NCBI GenBank assembly: GCA_946183915.1
Contig: CAMHDJ010000018.1
Span: 1-47,571 of the forward strand
DNA length: 47,571 bases
Reading direction: 5' to 3'
Source of the DNA: an uncultured Bacteroidales bacterium
GTDB taxonomy: Bacteria; Bacteroidota; Bacteroidia; Bacteroidales; P3
This document shows positions 15,552 to 22,585 of the stretch, piece by piece; within the stretch, counting starts at the first letter, position 1; each line of letters starts with the position of its first letter. The translations under genes and the position numbers were made by a program. The notes beneath the pieces were generated by a model. It searched no databases and was not told where the DNA came from. It saw only the letters and a program-made list of their open reading frames with translations.

Positions 15552-17246
15552 CTAGCGCTCGCGGAGCACCTCGCCGTGATCGTCGACGATCTGGCGGTAG
15601 AACCAGGCGGGATAGGGCGGCTGCTGCGGGAAGCGGACGACGCCCGTCTCGGTGGTCTCGATGCGGCCATCGCGGACATGCTTGATGTTGCCGTCGATGT
15701 ACTTCATCAGCAACAGCTGGTCCAGCTCGCGCCAGCGGCGCATCATGCGCTCGGCGCGGTCGTTGCTGAAGCGGTTGAGGGCGCCGACCAGGCGGGGATC
15801 ATCGTTGTCGGCCTGGGCCCAGCGGTCGGCGTGGGCCTGCTCGTCGCGCACGAAGGCGTCCTCCAGCTCGCGCTGAGCGCGCTGCACGTCGACGATCATC
15901 GAGTCGTAGCGCAGGTAGCAGAAGTTGCTCACGCGGTTGAAAAGCCAGAAGGCGGCCGTCTCCGAGTACTGGCTCATGGAGCCGTTGCCCTCCTCGAAGC
16001 AGACGGGCACCTGGGTGGCACCGCAGTAGACGGGGCAGTAGACGGTGGAGTAGGTGTCGTCGACGCCGAACCAGATGACGCCGCCGAGCTTGCTGGGCAG
16101 CCACGAACGGCACTGGGCCACAAACGAGAAGCCCGTCTGCTGGGTGCTGATGGCGCGCTCGTGGACGTACTTCTTGCCGTCCACCTCGAAGTCCATCGGG
16201 CGCCAGCGGTAGGGGCAGTGGAAGGGGCCGGCGCCGACGTCCTGCGTCATGTCCATCGGGGTGCCCTCGTAGTGGTCGCGCATGAGGGCCATGCAGTCCT
16301 GCACCGTGAGGCGGCGGTTGGGCTTGACCCAGAGGGGCAGGCGCTCGGCGCGGGCGTCGCCCATAGCGAAGCGCTCGTAGCGCTCCATGCCGTCGGCGGC
16401 GCGGCGGAACATGGCGTAGACGCGGGCCTCGCAGGCGCGCAAGCCGGAGAAGGTCAGGGGGTTATAGGTGTCGGCGTAGGAGAAGTCGGCGTCCTTGCCC
16501 TGATAGAGGCCCTGCCGGCGGGCGAAGGCAATGACGTCGTCGCTGTAGACGCACTCCACGTCGCGGCCGTGGATGAGGTCGAGGTGGCGGCTGCTGATGG
16601 CCGGATGGAGGCCGTCGGCCTTGAAGCGGCGGGGCTCCTGCGGGAAGGTGGTGATGCGGGCCTGGTTGGCGTGGCCGCTGATGTAGCCGTCCGGCACGCG
16701 GCGGGCCACCCACACGGCGCCCTTCTCGGCGCCCTTGCTGGTGATCTCGAAGAGCCACACCTCGTCGGGGTCGGCCAGCGAGAAGGTCTCGCCGCCGTCG
16801 GCGTAGCCGTAGGTGGCCACCAGGTCGGCCATCACGCGGATGGCCTCGCGGCAGTTGCGGGCCCGCTGCAGGGCAACATAGATGAGGTTGCCGTAGTCGA
16901 TGCCGGCGGCGTTGCCCTTGTCCAGCGGGCTGACGCCGCCCCAGGTGGTCTCGCCGATAGCCAGCTGGTGCTCGTTGACGAAGCCCATCACCTGGTAGGT
17001 ATGAGCCGGTTGCGGCAGTTCGATCTGGAACTTGAGGCTGCCGTAGTTGTAGAGGCGCAGCATGTCGCCCGGCCGATGGTCGGCGGCGGGGCAGAAGCGC
17101 AGCTGGCCGTAGCGCGTGTGGCTGTCGGCGGCATAGGTGATGAAGGTGCTGCCGTCGGTGCTGGCGCCCTTGGTAACCAGCAGGTTGGTACAGGCCGGTG
17201 CCTCGACGGCGACGGCCAACAGAAGGAGGATCAGGAGACGTTTCAT
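15552..17246 (-). CDS. Peptidase family C69 dipeptidase
   Basis: A 564-residue Ntn-hydrolase that releases dipeptides or amino acids. After a signal peptide, the mature enzyme begins with the nucleophile Cys19 (APAC-TNLLVTKGAS), as expected for C69. Other family marks are ITYAADSH, NEHQLAIGETTWGG, GIDYGNLIYVALQRA, WVARRVPDGYISGHANQAR and GVDDTYSTVY. The ATG at 17246 is chosen because it starts the signal peptide directly; the upstream extension looks like spacer. A close paralogue lies at 28101-29864. The first residues place it in the periplasm or outer membrane. Confidence 0.93.
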   Translation of the reverse strand: MKRLLILLLLAVAVEAPACTNLLVTKGASTDGSTFITYAADSHTRYGQLRFCPAADHRPGDMLRLYNYGSLKFQIELPQPAHTYQVMGFVNEHQLAIGETTWGGVSPLDKGNAAGIDYGNLIYVALQRARNCREAIRVMADLVATYGYADGGETFSLADPDEVWLFEITSKGAEKGAVWVARRVPDGYISGHANQARITTFPQEPRRFKADGLHPAISSRHLDLIHGRDVECVYSDDVIAFARRQGLYQGKDADFSYADTYNPLTFSGLRACEARVYAMFRRAADGMERYERFAMGDARAERLPLWVKPNRRLTVQDCMALMRDHYEGTPMDMTQDVGAGPFHCPYRWRPMDFEVDGKKYVHERAISTQQTGFSFVAQCRSWLPSKLGGVIWFGVDDTYSTVYCPVYCGATQVPVCFEEGNGSMSQYSETAAFWLFNRVSNFCYLRYDSMIVDVQRAQRELEDAFVRDEQAHADRWAQADNDDPRLVGALNRFSNDRAERMMRRWRELDQLLLMKYIDGNIKHVRDGRIETTETGVVRFPQQPPYPAWFYRQIVDDHGEVLRER

Positions 17247-17364
17247 TGCTTGCGATGTTGATTTGCCCCCTGATAACGCAGAAACATATATAATATTGTA
17301 TAAGGGCACCCCCCGTCGGGGAGGCCACATGTCCGACACATGTCCGCCTCACGTCCGGGGATGG

Positions 17365-17418
17365 TCCGCGGATGGTCCGCGGATAGTCCGCCCGCGAGCG
17401 GACAAAAGGCGGACTTTT
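17365..17418 (+). repeat. GTCCGC inverted-repeat family (site 2)
   Basis: This 54-base block, GC-rich with repeated TCCGCGGATGG and ending CGGACAAAAGGCGGACTTTT, is the reverse complement of 24412-24464 with one mismatch in 53 bases. It lies in the spacer between the divergent C69 and rnfA genes, about 90 bases upstream of the rnfA -7 element. Confidence 0.9.
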
Positions 17419-17508
17419 CGCGGCCGAAAAGCACCGTTGCCGGAGCCCCAAACCGACGCCATCGAAGGGGCATTATAAAAAATATTTTGCCGTATCGAAA
17501 AATGTTCG

Positions 17509-17517
17509 TACTTTTGC
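17509..17517 (+). promoter_or_regulatory. rnfA promoter, -7 element
   Basis: TACTTTTGC matches the TAnnTTTGC consensus 30 bases before the rnfA ATG. The rest of 17247-17546 holds the GTCCGC repeat; a weaker candidate for the minus-strand C69 gene, TATGTTTC, lies near 17283-17290. Confidence 0.75.
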
Positions 17518-17546
17518 AGTCCGAATTGTAACTAAAAAGAACTGAT

Positions 17547-18134
17547 ATGGGTATCACGATTCCTGCCCTGATCATCGGGGCAATATTGGTCAACAACGTA
17601 GTGCTGGCGCAGTTTTTGGGCATCTGCCCGTTCCTGGGCGTGAGCAAGGATGTGAAGTCGAGCGTCGGCATGAGTGGCGCCGTGCTTTTCGTCATGCTGC
17701 TGGCCACGATGGTGACCTGGCTCATCATGACCTACGTGCTCGTGCCGCTGCACCTGGAGTACCTGCAGACGATCGCCTACATCCTGGTGATCGCGGGACT
17801 GGTGCAGATGGTGGAGATCGTGCTGAAGAAAATCGCCCCGTCGCTCTACCAGGCGCTGGGCGTCTTCCTGCCGCTGATCACGACCAACTGCGCCGTGCTG
17901 GGCGTGGCCATCCTGGTGATACAGAAGAACATGAACTTCCTCGAGAGCGTGGTCTACTCGGCCTCGATCGCCGTGGGCTTCGCGCTGGCGCTGGTGCTCT
18001 TCGCGGGCATCCGCGAACAGCTGGAGCTGACGGGCACGCCGCGCGGCATGAAGGGCGTGCCGATCGCCCTGGTGACGGCCGGCATCCTGGCCATGGCCTT
18101 CATGGGCTTCAACGGCCTGGTGCCCCTGCCCTGA
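17547..18134 (+). CDS. rnfA: Rnf electron-transport complex subunit A
   Basis: RnfA is one of the integral membrane subunits of the Rnf complex, which couples ferredoxin:NAD+ oxidoreduction to ion pumping. The 195-residue product has six membrane helices. It carries the two half-site Cys motifs: NNVVLAQFLGICPFLG near the N-terminus and TTNCAVLG in the middle, the pair that holds a [2Fe-2S] cluster in RnfA/NqrD/NqrE proteins. The LVNNVVLAQFLG sequence fits RnfA better than NqrE. It stands alone, with its own promoter; the other Rnf genes, usually adjacent, are not in this window. Confidence 0.93.
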   Translation: MGITIPALIIGAILVNNVVLAQFLGICPFLGVSKDVKSSVGMSGAVLFVMLLATMVTWLIMTYVLVPLHLEYLQTIAYILVIAGLVQMVEIVLKKIAPSLYQALGVFLPLITTNCAVLGVAILVIQKNMNFLESVVYSASIAVGFALALVLFAGIREQLELTGTPRGMKGVPIALVTAGILAMAFMGFNGLVPLP

Positions 18135-18228
18135 GGCGCCGACCGCCCCGGATCGCCCGGGGGGAAATGTTAAAAAAACACCATTTGGGGCTACCCGAGC
18201 CACCGAAATAACCGCCGAAACGAGGGTG

Positions 18229-18250
18229 AAACCGCGTAAAGGCGGTTTTC
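18229..18250 (+). terminator. Probable rnfA terminator
   Basis: AAACCGC (18229-18235) pairs with GCGGTTT (18242-18248), followed by only a short T-tract. It is a weak candidate, about 95 bases after the rnfA stop. The stretch 18135-18330 holds nothing else I can name. Confidence 0.5.
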
Positions 18251-18331
18251 TATTCGGCTGAAAAACAATATATTATTACGATTTTAACATTTCTTAAAAA
18301 TAAATTTTTCACCCATTTGGGAAAAGAGTAG

Positions 18332-18340
18332 TACTTTTGC
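18332..18340 (+). promoter_or_regulatory. Promoter of the small lipoprotein gene, -7 element
   Basis: TACTTTTGC fits the consensus and is followed by an AT-rich leader of about 95 bases up to the ATG at 18438. The upstream DNA is markedly AT-rich, as at strong Bacteroidota promoters. Confidence 0.75.
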
Positions 18341-18437
18341 AGCCGATTTTCGACCACCGGAAAGGGTCAAGAAAATCGTAAGTAAAAGAGAATAAGTTAA
18401 AAAGAAAACATTAACAAACAAAAAAAACTGTAAGAAA

Positions 18438-18647
18438 ATGAAGAAAGTTGTATTCGCTCTGGCTATCGCCGGTATGTTCGGTTTCGTTGCTTGCAACAAC
18501 AACAAAGCTGAGGAGCCCGCTCAGGACACCATGGCTGTTGAGGCCGCCGCTTGCTGCGAGGAGAAAGTCGCTTGCGACAGCACCGCCGTTGAGAACATGG
18601 TGGAAGAGGTCGTCACCGACGCCGTCGAGGCTGTTGTCGCCGAGTAA
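18438..18647 (+). CDS. Small lipoprotein, acidic, function unknown
   Basis: A 69-residue protein with a clear lipoprotein signal (MKKVVFALAIAGMFGFVAC, lipid Cys19) and a short acidic mature part with three further Cys (one CC pair). Codon choice is simple and repetitive (GCT, GAG, GTC), unlike most neighbours, and a strong promoter and strong terminator flank it. That pattern suggests high expression as a single-gene transcript. I know no function. Confidence 0.85.
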   Translation: MKKVVFALAIAGMFGFVACNNNKAEEPAQDTMAVEAAACCEEKVACDSTAVENMVEEVVTDAVEAVVAE

Positions 18648-18681
18648 GTTTACTCGAGCTTGACGCTCAGACGAAAAGAAG

Positions 18682-18720
18682 AGAGCGCCGATCCCCTGCG
18701 GGATCGGCGCTCTTGTTTTT
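18682..18720 (+). terminator. Intrinsic terminator
   Basis: The perfect 14-bp stem AGAGCGCCGATCCC (18682-18695) and 18700-18713 with loop CTGC is followed by TGTTTTT. It ends the small lipoprotein transcript and lies just before the convergent trpS end. Confidence 0.93.
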
Positions 18721-18731
18721 GCAGGGCCGGC

Positions 18732-19730
18732 TCAGTTGCGGTAGCCGATGGCGTGGCGCACCTCGGCGAGGGTGGCGGCGGCGCTGGCGTGGGCCTTGTC
18801 GCGCCCGAGGTCCATGATGCGGCGCAGGCGCTCGTCGTCGGCGCTGATCTCGAGGATGCGCTGGCGCAGCGGTTCGACGAAGGCCACCATGTCCTCGGCG
18901 AGCTGCTTCTTGAGGTCGCCGTAGCGGATCTGGCACCGGTTGTACAGGTCGTCGAAGTACTGCACAGTGTCCGGCGTAGAGACGGCCTTGAGGAGGCTGA
19001 AGAGGTTTTCGATCTCCTCGGGTTTCTGCTGGTTCATCTGGGTGGGGCCGCTGTCGGACTTGGCCTTCATGATCTTCTTGCGGATCACGGCGGGCTCGTC
19101 GGTGAGGAAAATGGTGGAGGCTTCGCCTTCGCTCTTGCCCATCTTGCCGCTGCCGTTGAGGGCAGGGATCTTGACCAGGCCGGCGGGAGTGCCCATGGCC
19201 TGGGGCAGGGGGAAGAGGTCGGTGTGGTACATGTTGTTGAAACGCTGGGCGAAGGTGCGTGTCATCTCGAGGTGCTGCTCCTGGTCTTTGCCCACGGGAA
19301 CGAGGGTGGCCTTGTGGATCAGTATGTCGGCGGCCATGAGCGTGGGGTAGGTGAGCAGGCCGGCGTTGACGTTGTTGGGGTTCTGGCGCACCTTGTCCTT
19401 GAAGGAGGTGACGCGCTCAAGCTCGCCGAGGTAGGCGTTCATGTTGAGGAAGAGGTAGAGCTCGATGGTCTCGGGCAAGTCGCTCTGGAGGTAGATGGTG
19501 CTGCGCTCGGGGTCGAGCCCGGCGGCCAGATACTGGGCCAGGATGGTGCGGGCGTCGCGGTAGATGCTGCCAGGCGTGGGGTGGGTGGTCAGCGAATGGT
19601 AGTCGGCGATGAAGAAGTAGCACTCGTGCTCGTCCTGCATGCGGACGAAGTTGCGCAGAGCGCCGAAATAGTTGCCGAGATGAAGGTTGCCCGTGGGGCG
19701 TATACCGCTGCAAACGATACTTTTAGCCAT
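18732..19730 (-). CDS. trpS: Tryptophan-tRNA ligase
   Basis: Charges tRNA-Trp with tryptophan using ATP. The 332-residue class I synthetase shows the HIGH-equivalent PTGNLHLGN (12-20), the TrpRS-specific stretch TYPTLMAADIL (128-138) and the KMSKS-equivalent KMGKS (196-200). The ATG at 19730 begins MAKSIVCSGIRPTG, the usual N-terminus. An in-frame TTG at 19757 lies inside the -7 box and is excluded. Confidence 0.97.
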   Translation of the reverse strand: MAKSIVCSGIRPTGNLHLGNYFGALRNFVRMQDEHECYFFIADYHSLTTHPTPGSIYRDARTILAQYLAAGLDPERSTIYLQSDLPETIELYLFLNMNAYLGELERVTSFKDKVRQNPNNVNAGLLTYPTLMAADILIHKATLVPVGKDQEQHLEMTRTFAQRFNNMYHTDLFPLPQAMGTPAGLVKIPALNGSGKMGKSEGEASTIFLTDEPAVIRKKIMKAKSDSGPTQMNQQKPEEIENLFSLLKAVSTPDTVQYFDDLYNRCQIRYGDLKKQLAEDMVAFVEPLRQRILEISADDERLRRIMDLGRDKAHASAAATLAEVRHAIGYRN

Positions 19731-19754
19731 AACTTGTGAATTCATTTGATGGGA

Positions 19755-19762
19755 CAAAGATA
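19755..19762 (-). promoter_or_regulatory. trpS promoter, -7 element
   Basis: Read on the minus strand, TATCTTTG matches the -7 consensus and lies about 25 bases before the trpS ATG at 19730. Confidence 0.75.
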
Positions 19763-19836
19763 CGACTTTTTTCTGAATAGCGGTGCGTACAATAAAAAGG
19801 ACGTCTGCGCGTTAAGGGTGTAAAAAGAGCAATAAA

Positions 19837-20601
19837 ATGAATATCGCGTTTATCTCGGCGGTGCTGCCGGTGGTGCTGCTGCTGTGGTTTGTCTACCGGA
19901 AAGACCGCCTGAATCCCGAGCCGCTGGGGCGGCTGTTGCTGACCTTCTTCGTGGGATGCCTGAGCGTGATCCCGGCGGGACTGCTGGAGAGTGTGATCAT
20001 GCCGCTGGGGCCGAGTGCCGAGACGGCGCCGGTGCTGAACGGCCTGTTCGACGGCTACCTGGTGGCCGGCCTGAGCGAGGAGCTCTGCAAACTGCTGTTG
20101 CTGCTGTGGGTCATCTGGCGCAGTCCCCACTTCGACGAGTACTTCGACGGGGTGGTCTACGCCGCATTCCTGTCGTTGGGCTTCGCCTGCGTGGAGAACA
20201 TCAGCTACGTGATGGGCGGCGCCGACCCCATGGGGACAGCCCTGATGCGGGGCCTGCTGGCCGTTCCGGCCCACTTCCTCTTCGCCGTGACGATGGGCTA
20301 CTACGTGTCGCTGGCCAAGTTCGACCCAGCGGGCCGGCGCGGACACCTCTGGAAGGCCTTTTTCTACCCCATGCTTCTGCACGGCACCTACGACGCCTTG
20401 CTGATGATCAGCAGCAACCTCGAGGGGAGCGGCAGCCCGATCTCCATGGGTGTGTGCGGCGTACTCTTCATCGTCTTCGTGATCTTCGACATCCGGATGT
20501 GGCGCTGGGGCCTGCGGCGCATCAAGCGCATGCAGGAGCGTTCGCAGGAACAGGGCTGCGACCGCAGCCGGCCTTTCGACGGGTTTGTGTGGAATGTCTA
20601 G
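19837..20601 (+). CDS. PrsW-family intramembrane protease
   Basis: A 254-residue membrane protein of the PrsW group (CPBP-like glutamic-type proteases), whose best known member cleaves an anti-sigma factor. Residues matching the family active site are Glu81-Glu82 with Lys85 (GLSEELCK), Glu120-Asn121 (FACVENISY), His146 (VPAHFLF) and His182/Asp186 (HGTYDALL). About seven membrane helices are predicted. The target is unknown; no anti-sigma gene is adjacent. It is transcribed away from trpS, with a spacer of about 106 bases. Confidence 0.9.
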   Translation: MNIAFISAVLPVVLLLWFVYRKDRLNPEPLGRLLLTFFVGCLSVIPAGLLESVIMPLGPSAETAPVLNGLFDGYLVAGLSEELCKLLLLLWVIWRSPHFDEYFDGVVYAAFLSLGFACVENISYVMGGADPMGTALMRGLLAVPAHFLFAVTMGYYVSLAKFDPAGRRGHLWKAFFYPMLLHGTYDALLMISSNLEGSGSPISMGVCGVLFIVFVIFDIRMWRWGLRRIKRMQERSQEQGCDRSRPFDGFVWNV

Positions 20602-20681
20602 CCGGAGAGGGCGCCTTGAAGCTGGAGATTTATCTTGTCACAGACACAATACGGCGGAGTATTCTGCGTTAATTAACCGTT

Positions 20682-21860
20682 ATGGAACTGAAGAGCTACT
20701 TTGAACCGATCGACACCGCGGTGGTGGACTACCAGAGCCGCGAGTTCCGGCCGATGCTGGGCGACAGCATTGAGGCCTACCTGCCGGGGGGTACCTTCCC
20801 CGAATGGCGTCAGGCACAGCTGGTGCTCCTGGGCGTCTGCGAGGATCGTGCCGCCGCCGATGGCCAGGGCTCGGCCGCAGCGCCCGACTTCATACGCCGC
20901 AAACTCTACCGGCTGGCACAGCCTCATGCCGACCTTCGGCTGGTGGACCTGGGCAACATCGGGGCCGGAGTGACGGTGAGAGACACCTACTTTGCCGTCA
21001 TCGAGGTGCTGCACCAACTGCTGGACGACGGCCGTACGGTCATCGTCCTGGGCGGTTCGGACGACCTCGTCTTCCCCATCTACAAGGCCTATGAGGTCCT
21101 TGGGCGCGTGATCAACATCGCCTCGATCGACGCTCGCTTCAACCTGGAGGGGGGAGATACCATCAACAGCGCCAACTATCTTCAGCACATCATCATGCAG
21201 CAGCCCAACTATCTGTTCGACTATGTCAACCTTGGCTACCAGACCTACTTCGTCGGGCAGGAGATGGTGCAACTGATGGAGGAGCTGAAATTCAGCACAC
21301 ACCGCGTGGGTGAGCTGCAGGGCAACCTGGAGCTGGCCGAGCCGATGGTGCGTTACAGCGATGTTGTGGCCGTCGACGTGGGGGCGGTGCGCCAGAGCGA
21401 CGCGCCGGCAGCCTCGTCGCCGTCGCCGCACGGCTTCTACGGCGAGCAGCTCTGCCAGCTGGCACGCTACGCGGGTATGAGTGACAAGACGACCTGCTTC
21501 GGCCTCTTCGAGATGGTGCCGGCCCACGACCGCGACGAGCAGACGGCCCACATGCTGGCCCATGCCGTGTGGTTCTTCATCGAGGGCTTCTGCTACCGCC
21601 TGGGCGACCACCCCTCGACCGACCGCCAATCCTTCAAGCGCTTCACCGTACAGATGAACGACAACACGATGGAGATCGTCTTCTACAAGAGCCTCAAGAG
21701 CGACCGCTGGTGGATGGAAGTGCCCTGCGACGACAGCGAGCGCCGCGAGCGCTACCTGAGCCACACGCTCATCCCGTGCTCCTATGCCGACTATGAGCAC
21801 GCCATGCAGAACGAAATACCGCCCCTGTGGTGGCACTATTATAACAGATTTAACGGATAA
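20682..21860 (+). CDS. Ureohydrolase-fold (formimidoylglutamase-like) protein with altered metal motifs
   Basis: A 392-residue arginase/agmatinase-fold protein of a clade common in Bacteroidota, often labelled formimidoylglutamase. The three metal-binding motifs are changed: GGDH-like is GGSDDL (124-129), DAHxD-like is SIDARFN (148-154), and SxDxDxxDP-like is VAVDVGAVRQSD (229-240). All of the usual His ligands are missing at those sites. The C-terminal part has conserved GFYGEQLCQLARYAGMSDK (251-269). It is probably not a classical manganese ureohydrolase. No histidine-degradation genes adjoin. Confidence 0.8.
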   Translation: MELKSYFEPIDTAVVDYQSREFRPMLGDSIEAYLPGGTFPEWRQAQLVLLGVCEDRAAADGQGSAAAPDFIRRKLYRLAQPHADLRLVDLGNIGAGVTVRDTYFAVIEVLHQLLDDGRTVIVLGGSDDLVFPIYKAYEVLGRVINIASIDARFNLEGGDTINSANYLQHIIMQQPNYLFDYVNLGYQTYFVGQEMVQLMEELKFSTHRVGELQGNLELAEPMVRYSDVVAVDVGAVRQSDAPAASSPSPHGFYGEQLCQLARYAGMSDKTTCFGLFEMVPAHDRDEQTAHMLAHAVWFFIEGFCYRLGDHPSTDRQSFKRFTVQMNDNTMEIVFYKSLKSDRWWMEVPCDDSERRERYLSHTLIPCSYADYEHAMQNEIPPLWWHYYNRFNG

Positions 21861-21869
21861 AACACAACT

Positions 21870-22040
21870 ATGGACCTAGCTTTCAAAGAGAAGATCGACG
21901 CACTGATCAGCGAGGTGGCCGCCGTGAGCGACCTCACCACCAAGATAGCGGTGCTGAACTATATACAACAGGAGTCGGGCTTCCTGCTGTGGCAGCTCGA
22001 GGATGAGCAACGGATCGATGAAGACTCGCGCGACTATTGA
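21870..22040 (+). CDS. Small 56-residue protein upstream of lptE
   Basis: A short open frame that begins 9 bases after the preceding stop and whose last codons overlap lptE. It encodes an acidic, helical peptide (MDLAFKEKIDALISEVAAVS start; tail DEDSRDY) with no membrane segment. Position and coding bias fit the operon, and an overlap with lptE by 23 bases suggests coupling. I recognise no family. Confidence 0.6.
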   Translation: MDLAFKEKIDALISEVAAVSDLTTKIAVLNYIQQESGFLLWQLEDEQRIDEDSRDY

Positions 22041-22584
22041 CAAGGGAAACGTGGAGAGCGGAAAGCGAAAAGCCTTCTTGCTAGGGATGCTTGTCGTCTC
22101 TCTTTCCTCCTTCATCCTCCTGTTTTCCTCCTGCTCCGGGGGCTACTCCTTCACCGGCGCCTCCATACCGCCGGGGGCGAAGACCATCTCGGTGGCCACC
22201 TTCCCCAACTATGCCTCCACCGTCAACCCGCAGCTCAGCCAGAAACTGAGCGACGACCTGCGCCAGATGTTTGCCAGCCAGACGCCGCTGACGGTCACCG
22301 ACGACGACGGCGACCTGCAGGTGAGCGGCGAGATCACGGGCTACGACACCCGCGCCTCGGCCCTGTCGAGCAGCGACGAGGTGAGCATGAACCGCCTGAC
22401 CATCACGATCAAAGTGCGCTTCGTCAACCGGGTGGACCCGGAAGCCGACTTCGAGCAGACCTTCTCGCGCTACCGCGACTACGCCGCCTCGCGCGACTTC
22501 TCGAGCGTCGAGAGCGGCCTCGTGAGCGAGATCGTCGCCGAGCTGTGCGAGGATGTCTTCAACAAGTCGGTCGTCAACTGGTAG
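22018..22584 (+). CDS. lptE: LPS assembly lipoprotein LptE
   Basis: LptE forms the plug of the LptD barrel that places LPS in the outer leaflet. The 188-residue protein has a basic n-region, a hydrophobic core (LLGMLVVSLSSFILLFSS) and lipobox Cys before SGGYSFTGAS, the typical Bacteroidota LptE start. It continues with IPPGAKTISVATFPNYAS and an SDDLRQMFASQT helix. An in-frame ATG at 22003 would add five residues. It is 1 base from the downstream DUF2723 gene. LptC is 17 kb away in this window. Confidence 0.88.
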   Translation: MKTRATIDKGNVESGKRKAFLLGMLVVSLSSFILLFSSCSGGYSFTGASIPPGAKTISVATFPNYASTVNPQLSQKLSDDLRQMFASQTPLTVTDDDGDLQVSGEITGYDTRASALSSSDEVSMNRLTITIKVRFVNRVDPEADFEQTFSRYRDYAASRDFSSVESGLVSEIVAELCEDVFNKSVVNW

Positions 22585-22585
22585 T

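Noticed and set aside
15270-17261. 663-codon plus-strand open frame opposite the first C69 gene
   Set aside because: Antisense to a gene with clear catalytic motifs; the same happens opposite the second C69 gene (28068-29915) and trpS.
17547-18134. NqrE instead of RnfA
   Set aside because: The NNVVLAQFLGICPFLG segment fits RnfA; NqrE has a different sequence there.
18139-18160. Word CCGCCCCGGATCGCCC shared with about 32671-32690
   Set aside because: Short GC-rich match in two spacers; could be chance in this genome.
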